From the NCBI RefSeq assembly GCF_014489555.1, contig NZ_CP060784.1:2976001-3040000 (forward strand): a stretch of DNA of 64,000 bases. The letters run 5' to 3'. The position numbers were made by a program, and so were the translations under genes. Within the stretch, counting starts at the first letter, position 1, and each line of letters begins with the position of its first letter. The notes beneath the pieces are model-generated. The model ran no database searches and was not told where the DNA came from. It saw only the letters and a program-made list of their open reading frames with translations. This document shows, one piece after another, positions 58,073 through 64,000 of the stretch. The stretch is from Hymenobacter qilianensis. Lineage in GTDB: Bacteria > Bacteroidota > Bacteroidia > Cytophagales > Hymenobacteraceae.

Positions 58073-59119
58073 TTAGCCAATACGCAAATGGGTCAAAATT
58101 TTGCGGCAAATGTTCTCATTTCCAACTTGTAGTGCTAGTACTCGTTTTTGGCCCGCTACCCGTATATTCTCCCGTAGCGAATCATTCAAAAGTAGCCTGT
58201 GGCAAATACTTGCGCACTCCTTGGCATCGGCCCAAAAAACTGCTTCTTTTCCTTCCTGATACATTTCCAGATGCTCCGTTGTGCGTTCCGCACATAATAA
58301 GCCCGCGGCAAACGGTACTTCTAAGGATCGTTGGGTATGGAGATCACGATTTCCTTTTGAGAGTAAACCGAGGCAAATTTTGGATCCCTGAATGGCAGCA
58401 ACATAATCGCGACCGCTCAAGGAGCCCCCACGGTAGGCAATTTGCAACTTGGCCCAATGCGGTGATTTTTTCCAACGGCTACCCCAAATACTAAGGGGAA
58501 GACCTTGTTCTAGGAGGTGGAGCAGGAACTCATCCCGTTTTTCATAGCGCATCCAAGTGCCGATAAAAATCACTTCGGAGCGAAACTCGGTTGGAATATG
58601 TGTTGGGTTCAGAAAAGGTTGATGCGCAACCTCGTCATAGCTTCTTATCACCCTCATCACCTGTTTCGCTCCCAAGCTTAGGCATTCTGCTTCCGTTTCT
58701 TTACGTACTACCACTACTAAATCGTACAGAGGCAACGCTTTTAACAAGGAGTCGAACCTTCGACCATCTCTGTGGCCTGTAGGGTCATCAACATTGTAGA
58801 GTAATATGGGACATGCTAGTCCTTTTAAACCGGCAATGGCCGTAGGCCCAAAGAATTCACCGCTATCCACCCAAACGAGATCAGGCTTTGGTATTGAATC
58901 AATAATTTTACTTAGCCAGGAACGTATGGGTGATTGCAAAATCCGGTAGCCCGTCCGGTAATGAATAGGGTCAAGCCATGAGGATCCCATGAATCCAGTA
59001 GCCGCCGCCGCAGGATTATGATGCGAAATAGTATGTCCTAGCCGGGCAAGCGCTTGCGCCCGGTGGAGGGATGTAGAGCCATGCGCATCACATCCTAAAT
59101 AAAGAATATTTGCCATCAC
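58073..59119 (-). CDS. CgeB-like glycosyltransferase
   Basis: A 348-residue GT-B type protein related to CgeB/DUF3880 family transferases. The N-terminal Rossmann half contains ILYLGCDAHGSTSLHRAQALARLGH and PDLVWVDSGEFFGP. The C-terminal half contains VIFIGTWMRYEKRDEFLLHLL, LCLGLLSKGNRDLHTQRSLEVPFAAGLLCAERT and EHLEMYQEGKEAVFWADAKEC, the conserved end region. The sugar and acceptor are unknown. It stands between a GT4 gene and the Wzy-like gene on the same strand, with short gaps. Confidence 0.85.
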   Translation of the reverse strand: MMANILYLGCDAHGSTSLHRAQALARLGHTISHHNPAAAATGFMGSSWLDPIHYRTGYRILQSPIRSWLSKIIDSIPKPDLVWVDSGEFFGPTAIAGLKGLACPILLYNVDDPTGHRDGRRFDSLLKALPLYDLVVVVRKETEAECLSLGAKQVMRVIRSYDEVAHQPFLNPTHIPTEFRSEVIFIGTWMRYEKRDEFLLHLLEQGLPLSIWGSRWKKSPHWAKLQIAYRGGSLSGRDYVAAIQGSKICLGLLSKGNRDLHTQRSLEVPFAAGLLCAERTTEHLEMYQEGKEAVFWADAKECASICHRLLLNDSLRENIRVAGQKRVLALQVGNENICRKILTHLRIG

Positions 59120-59156
59120 TTGCTCTTGTTCTATTCAGTAAATTATTGGAATACCC

Positions 59157-60830
59157 TTAATAAATCGGCTGGCTTTGGGGCTTAACCCGTCGGGAAGGAG
59201 CAAATCCTGTTAAGGCCTTATCCAAAAAATAAGTGAGATGATATAATACGAAATATAAGATAATCATTTGCAGCCAGCCACGTAACAGAAACGCACCAAT
59301 TTTTTCTACACTTTCTGCTGGAAAGAACTGAAAAATGGGGGTTAGGAATAACAAGCCGCAAAAACTAAAGCGCAGTTTAGTATGAAATGCTGCTGTCGGT
59401 TGGTGCAGAGCACGTGTTTGAATAGTTAACTTATCATATAAGAAATAAACCGGAATTATGCCTACCCCTAATATTGCTAAATACCACCAGCCAAAGGCAG
59501 CCATACCGGTGCCAGCAAAATGACCAGTAAAAAAACTGCCTAGTGCTTGAGGTTTCGCATAAACTTTAGAAAAAAGATAATCCCCAAATGATACTTGGTT
59601 AACTGATCTTTTATCGAAGTTAACTCCTAATAGGTTCAATACGGGCGAAGGTAAATTGGCCAAAAAATGATTGATGGTAAAATCAAACACGTCGGGATCA
59701 TATTCACTTATTTTTGAAGATAGTAATAAACTAGTATCGTTGTATTTTAAGTTAGAAAACCTAGCTATAAATATATTATTTAAATAGTGCTCATCCCAAT
59801 CCTGCTTTTCAGAACTCTCAGCCATTCTATATAACCGAATAGATTCTTTGTCGTGGAACGCTTCTAACGTTAAACTTACAAGCTCGGAATAGGGGATGTC
59901 ATTGCGTTGTTGTCGTACCAGAACCATAGCCGTACCAATATCAGCTACCGGTCCGGTAAAAAGCCAGAAAGAAGTTAAGGCAATAAACAGATACCGTAGT
60001 GTAAAAAAACGGGCCTTGTAATATCCTAGTAGAAGTCCCAATGCATAGGCGAATGCTAATGAAGCAAATCCAATCATAAAAGTGCCACGGCTATTGCGCG
60101 CAATACTTATAGCAAAAATGGCAATAGTGTAAGCGGTTAATAACAGCGCAGTTCTTTTCGATAATGGTTTTGCTTCGCCGTATAATTTAGTGAATGGAAT
60201 AAAATAAGGAGCGTATGAGAATGGAACTAAAGCTTCTATAAACTTATCTGTTGCCGTTCCAACTGTCTTGGTTGCTGTTAAGGCATACAAATAAACATAA
60301 AAGGTAGCAGCCAATCCAATGAATCCCATAAGCCACAATTGCAGGGCACTAGGAGGAGTAAAGAATTTATATTTCTCCAGAGTTGACACCCTTCTTGTAC
60401 TAAACTGCTCCACTAAACCCCGATATAATACGTGCGCCAGTATTAATATAAGCAATGCAGCAAATGAATGGAAAAAAACCCGTAATGGCAGTTCCAGATT
60501 GAAAATGAGCGGTTTTCCTTCTAGCAAAGTAAAGATTAGGGGGAAATAAAATTGAGTCGATACGTATCCTATTAAAATAAAACTAGACAAGGGATAGGTG
60601 TTTATATTTTTATAGCTGAGTACAGCACGGCAAAGCAGTAACCACGCAAGAATTACAGCTCCGGTGGCAATGCTATTATCTAAACTGCCAAATAAAACAA
60701 CTTGGAATAAGGAAGCGAAGCCAAGTATGATCCAAGACCAGCGAATAAAGGCAGGAAGAGATTGCTCTTCCTGTCTAGATAAGACAGTCCTAAGGTTCCA
60801 ATGGATATAAGGGGGCTGCGTTTTCATCAA
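59157..60830 (-). CDS. Wzy-like polysaccharide polymerase
   Basis: A 557-residue integral membrane protein with about 12 hydrophobic helices and a large hydrophilic loop around residues 320-420 (ELVSLTLEAFHDKESIRLYRMAESSEKQDW onward). Size and layout fit O-antigen/exopolysaccharide repeat-unit polymerases, which have little sequence conservation. Its place between glycosyltransferases and a flippase gene supports this. ARNSRGTFMIGF is the only segment resembling a known motif of the oligosaccharide-polymerase families. An O-antigen ligase-like protein is the main alternative. Confidence 0.7.
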   Translation of the reverse strand: MMKTQPPYIHWNLRTVLSRQEEQSLPAFIRWSWIILGFASLFQVVLFGSLDNSIATGAVILAWLLLCRAVLSYKNINTYPLSSFILIGYVSTQFYFPLIFTLLEGKPLIFNLELPLRVFFHSFAALLILILAHVLYRGLVEQFSTRRVSTLEKYKFFTPPSALQLWLMGFIGLAATFYVYLYALTATKTVGTATDKFIEALVPFSYAPYFIPFTKLYGEAKPLSKRTALLLTAYTIAIFAISIARNSRGTFMIGFASLAFAYALGLLLGYYKARFFTLRYLFIALTSFWLFTGPVADIGTAMVLVRQQRNDIPYSELVSLTLEAFHDKESIRLYRMAESSEKQDWDEHYLNNIFIARFSNLKYNDTSLLLSSKISEYDPDVFDFTINHFLANLPSPVLNLLGVNFDKRSVNQVSFGDYLFSKVYAKPQALGSFFTGHFAGTGMAAFGWWYLAILGVGIIPVYFLYDKLTIQTRALHQPTAAFHTKLRFSFCGLLFLTPIFQFFPAESVEKIGAFLLRGWLQMIILYFVLYHLTYFLDKALTGFAPSRRVKPQSQPIY

Positions 60831-60890
60831 CTTGAGGAGCTTAAAAATTGCGTTTTTATTAATTAATATACTATTAAACGCCTAGGTTTT

Positions 60891-62045
60891 TTAAAGTGAT
60901 TTTATTAAATGGGTAAATGAGTTGCCATAACTATTCCAGCCTCCTAAGGCCTTCACCCTTAGTTTGGCAGCCTCCGACATTTCTAGTCTTAACTGATTAT
61001 CTTCTAGCAATTGCTCAAGTCGTTCCCTAAGCTTTTCTGGCGCGCGAATGGGTACTATATATCCTTCTACTCTATCGCTAAACAGGTCTTCGGCACCAGT
61101 ATTCGTCGACGCAATAACGGGACACCCGCATGCTAGTGCTTCGCCTTGCACCATGCTCAACCCTTCTTCAATACTAGGAAGGACAAAGACATGGGCCGTG
61201 CTGTAAAGCATGGGCAATTCTTGGTTCGACACGGTACCACGGAAGCATACCCCCTCTACCTTTCGCCGCCTTTTTAACAAGCTTTTCATTTCTGGCTCTA
61301 CTGACCCGACGACGAGCAATTCTTTGTTAGGGGATTTAAGCGATGCAAACGCCTCTAGCAAATCGAGGAACCCTTTCCGTAGGCTAACACTCCCTACCCA
61401 CAGCACTCGAAATCGATCCTTCGGCGGCTCTCCAACTTGTTTAAAGCGATCTAATCGGGCTCCATAAACCATTTTTACAAGTTTCCCTACCGGTACTCCC
61501 ATTTCGATAAATGATTTTTTAACGAACTCCGACGGTACCGTTATAAAATCAGCCTGTTGGTATTCCGCTTCCTCTTTGGCTATTATGCGCGGGTCAATGC
61601 CCGGAAATGGAACGCCAAAGCGGGCGTACTCCTCCCGTAAGATTCGGTCTTGAAACCGTATATGAGACGAACCACGATCACATATATGATAACCACCTTG
61701 TCGCTGGGCCACTGCTCCTGAGTGCAAACCAGATCCTGACAGGGCGATTAATGCGGTTGCCTGCTTCAGATGTGCCGCTACATGGCGGTCCAAGGTATCT
61801 TGCGCTAACCATGACCATTCTCTGGTGAGCCATAACCACTTGGCTAATCCAAAGCGCCCCCGCGCCATATAAGGAGTGTGCAACCAAGGAAACGTCCGAA
61901 TTTTGCCCTTGGGAATTCCTTCCTCATCTCGTAATTTTAGTGAGGGATACCCCGTCCAGATGCAGGTCAACAGGCCGTTTCGTTCCATTTGTCGTGCTAA
62001 ATGGAAATGATGAAACCGCCCAAGTGAAATCTGAGTAACATGCAT
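60891..62045 (-). CDS. Family 4 glycosyltransferase
   Basis: A 384-residue GT4 enzyme. The N-terminal half holds ALIALSGSGLHSGAVAQRQGGYHICDRGSSHIRFQD. The C-terminal half has RFRVLWVGSVSLRKGFLDLLEAFASLKSPNKELLVVGS and AHVFVLPSIEEGLSMVQGEALACGCPVIAS, with the E-x7-E type donor site. It starts 27 bases after the flippase stop, so it belongs to the same transcript. The substrate is not predictable. Confidence 0.9.
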   Translation of the reverse strand: MHVTQISLGRFHHFHLARQMERNGLLTCIWTGYPSLKLRDEEGIPKGKIRTFPWLHTPYMARGRFGLAKWLWLTREWSWLAQDTLDRHVAAHLKQATALIALSGSGLHSGAVAQRQGGYHICDRGSSHIRFQDRILREEYARFGVPFPGIDPRIIAKEEAEYQQADFITVPSEFVKKSFIEMGVPVGKLVKMVYGARLDRFKQVGEPPKDRFRVLWVGSVSLRKGFLDLLEAFASLKSPNKELLVVGSVEPEMKSLLKRRRKVEGVCFRGTVSNQELPMLYSTAHVFVLPSIEEGLSMVQGEALACGCPVIASTNTGAEDLFSDRVEGYIVPIRAPEKLRERLEQLLEDNQLRLEMSEAAKLRVKALGGWNSYGNSFTHLIKSL

Positions 62046-62072
62046 ACGAGACCAGATTAGTTGCTTGTTTGA

Positions 62073-63610
62073 TCATACCGTTAATGTTGCCCTTCTCCAT
62101 GGAAGCTTACTTGCTAGTCGCAGAATGTGCTGTACAGCGATTGCAGGCAAGACTCGCCAGTAACGCCAAGTATTTACACTCAAAAGCAGAATGGAAACGG
62201 CTACGATTGCCCATTTTGCTAACGGAAATACGATCATGAGAACCATCGCCACGGCCGCGATACAAATGGAAGTAACTGCCACCAGAAAGGAAGAATTAGG
62301 CCATTTCATGCCGTGTTGATGCATCCACCGTTGCGCCACCGTCTTGTAGCCTGCCGATGTAATCATTTCAGCCCTAGTAAGGCAATACCAGCACCTACAA
62401 TACCAATTCGGGGTACGAATAGGTATATCCCCCCTACCACGCTTAGCGCGGCCAAGGTCGAGAGCAGTAATTGGGGTTTAAGTAAATTATTCCCTACAAC
62501 GATGGTCGTGGCTGGCTGAACTACGGCGAAAACAAGCACACTTAGAGACAGCAGTGCAAACAGCCAAGGGTTAAAGGCAATATGTCCCCTAGTCCATACC
62601 AAGTACACCGGTTCAATCACTGCTTGGAGTACTACAACTGCTGGCGCCATTAGGGCCACTACGATAATCCAAACCGCCCCAAAAACTGACTCGCATCGTG
62701 CTTGATCACGTTGCTGGAGAAAGCGCATTAAATCCGGAATCAATGGATTTGTGATGGTATTGAGGCCCTGTAAGGCAATGTTAGATCCCGTACGCATGGT
62801 AGAAAAAGCAGCTAAGCCACCCACCCCCACGAGCGGTGCCAGTACTATCCTTACCCCTTGCTGACGAATATTCTCAAGGGATATTTTTCCAAAGACAGCA
62901 AGGGAAAGTAGGAAATTAGCATAGCCTACTTGCCAAGAGGGATAGCTGAACGGAATATTTTCTTTGCGCATCAAGCGTACCAAATCGCAGTATTTCGGAA
63001 TACTGAAAATGACGGTGACAACAGCGGTGACAACCCCAGTAGTGAGCAGATCAGCGCCCAGCGACACTGCAACTAGGGGAGTTAGGGCGGATATAATAGC
63101 ATCAATAAAATTCCACCAAGCCATCCTCGGATAATAGCCGAACGGGGCGAGGACTCTAAATAACAAGCCTGAAATGCTTGTTCCAATAAGCCAGGCAATT
63201 CCTTGTGCAATTAAAATAATGCCAACCATCCGTATGATTCCCGGGGCAAGAATACTTGAACTACCAAGTAAATCTGATATAACGCCAGTAATTAAAAAAA
63301 AACTGATTAATAGAAGTTGAAACAAATTAATTCCAATACTAAAAACGATACCTGACCAAAGGTAGCGGCTCAACTTTGAGCAGCTGTGTTTTCCAATGCG
63401 CATGAACTCATAGCCTAAAAACTCTTGGTGTCCTAGATCAAGGGTAAAGAGTAAGCTAGCTAGGGCGTGGGTAGCCAGCCATATTCCGTAGAGTTCGACG
63501 TCCCAGTGCGTAAGATAGAGGGGAACTAATGCAATCTGCGCCACTACTGTAACGCCCACGCGTGCCCAAGAGGCTGCACTTGCCGAAAGAAACCTTTTTA
63601 CGGTTGACAT
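62073..63610 (-). CDS. Wzx-like polysaccharide flippase (frame broken once)
   Basis: About 512 residues after restoring one G in GGG near 62384 (1538+1 bases is divisible by three). The first 415 residues (MSTVKRFLSASAASWARVGVTVVAQIALVPLYLTHWDVELYGIWLATHALASL...) and the next 97 (MITSAGYKTVAQRWMHQHG...) join as GAGIALLGAEMITSAGYK, giving the usual 12-14 membrane helices of a MATE/MurJ-type Wzx flippase. It would move lipid-linked repeat units across the inner membrane. With the Wzy-like gene and the sugar transferase at 43 kb this completes a Wzx/Wzy pathway, although no Wza/Wzc exporter is visible. Confidence 0.82.
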
Positions 63611-63633
63611 AAGGGAAGAAAAAACAAGCTATT

Positions 63634-64000
63634 CTATTTATTATAGCGCACCAAAGGCCAGAGAACCTGTGAACCCTTCAAATAAGCTTTGCAGGTAGCT
63701 TCTACGTTTGACACTATATTTATTGGTTTCCCTAACCCATTTAAATACAGCCAATAAACTAGTTGTGCGGGGGAAGTAGATGATAGTTTTTGTAGGGCGG
63801 CAAGCAACTCTTTTTTCTCTGTTTCGTCGTAGATGTCCCAAGCCAAACAATTCGCATGTTTGCACGCGAGCTGGGTTTTGCTAGCCAACACGTCTTTTAT
63901 TTCCCACCCCCGTTGATGGTAAGCTGGCTCCAGGACCTCTTCAAATACCCGTTGAAGACCTGTAATTTCCGTGAGCTTGCGTTTGCGTCTTGCATGTCCA
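63634..64000 (-). CDS. Unidentified protein, N-terminus beyond window edge
   Basis: The visible 121 residues form the C-terminal part of a longer frame that stays open to the window edge (…RRKRKLTEITGLQRVFEEVLEPAYHQRGWEIKDVL...KGSQVLWPLVRYNK). It is soluble, with several cysteines (ACKHANCLAWD). I recognise no family. It lies 23 bases upstream of the flippase and is the first visible gene of the polysaccharide transcript. A possible internal GTG start at 63889-63891 would give only 85 residues and looks unnecessary. Confidence 0.6.
   Translation of the reverse strand, partial: GHARRKRKLTEITGLQRVFEEVLEPAYHQRGWEIKDVLASKTQLACKHANCLAWDIYDETEKKELLAALQKLSSTSPAQLVYWLYLNGLGKPINIVSNVEATCKAYLKGSQVLWPLVRYNK

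Noticed and set aside
62073..62366. A separate small membrane protein of 97 residues downstream of the flippase
   Set aside because: One added G joins it to the flippase as its missing C-terminal helices.

Overview
The window looks like a chromosomal piece of a Bacteroidota bacterium of the Hymenobacter/Cytophagales type. The signs are TAnnTTTG-type promoters with an upstream TTTG, type IX secretion (T9SS) genes and cargo, malectin/PKD/kelch surface proteins, A6GC5-6...G5-6CT6 terminators, and the gene content as a whole. This rests on motif and family recognition, not on a database search.

Layout. 0-5 kb: Fe-S assembly genes (A-type carrier, iscU, iscS), methylmalonyl-CoA epimerase, a TsaC/Sua5-type tRNA enzyme and a CCA-adding enzyme. 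5-8.2 kb: a PspC/DUF2807 membrane protein with its PadR regulator. 8.6-15 kb: a T9SS pair, PorV-like plus a PorU2-like gingipain-fold sortase. 15-20 kb: folA, fmt, a NamZ-type muramidase, an FtsX-family permease and an M23 peptidase. 20-27.5 kb: phenylacetyl-CoA epoxidase (paaABCD on the minus strand, paaE apart on the plus strand), a TetR regulator and an M3 peptidase. 27.7-33 kb: thiL, a GIY-YIG nuclease inside inverted repeats, a TrmA/RlmD-type rRNA methyltransferase, an SDR, a TPR/SH3 protein and tRNA-Lys. 33.6-43.8 kb: one giant T9SS-secreted protein (about 3000 aa after frame repair) with near-identical malectin-PKD repeats, then a sugar-phosphate transferase. 43.9-46.2 kb: gene-poor, probably decayed DNA. 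46.2-48.8 kb: a methyltransferase and an exosortase island (exosortase, partner membrane protein, and a tiny substrate with a PID-CTERM-like tail). 49-64 kb: a T9SS-sorted beta-helix protein and a polysaccharide cluster (wcaI-, SGNH-, wcaF-like genes, four glycosyltransferases, Wzy- and Wzx-like proteins), visibly more AT-rich around 52.4-55.6 kb.

Two points affect the whole annotation. First, about ten genes, including thiL and paaC, are broken by one-base indels in short homopolymers, almost always the loss of one G or C. Restoring one base per site rebuilds each protein and makes every gene length divisible by three. Near-identical repeats in the giant gene carry C5 in two copies and C6 in two others at the same place. 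I therefore read these as consensus errors rather than real pseudogenes and give whole-gene coordinates. Second, all six convergent gene pairs in the first 33 kb share one type of symmetric, probably bidirectional terminator.

The genes form a cell-surface theme: the PorV/PorU2 pair belongs to the secretion system that would export the giant repeat protein and the beta-helix protein, while the exosortase would process a separate small surface protein beside genes for an exopolysaccharide. The most noteworthy items are the exosortase/substrate island, whose substrate tail is hidden by a frame error, and the GIY-YIG mini-element whose terminal repeats resemble palindromes elsewhere in the window.
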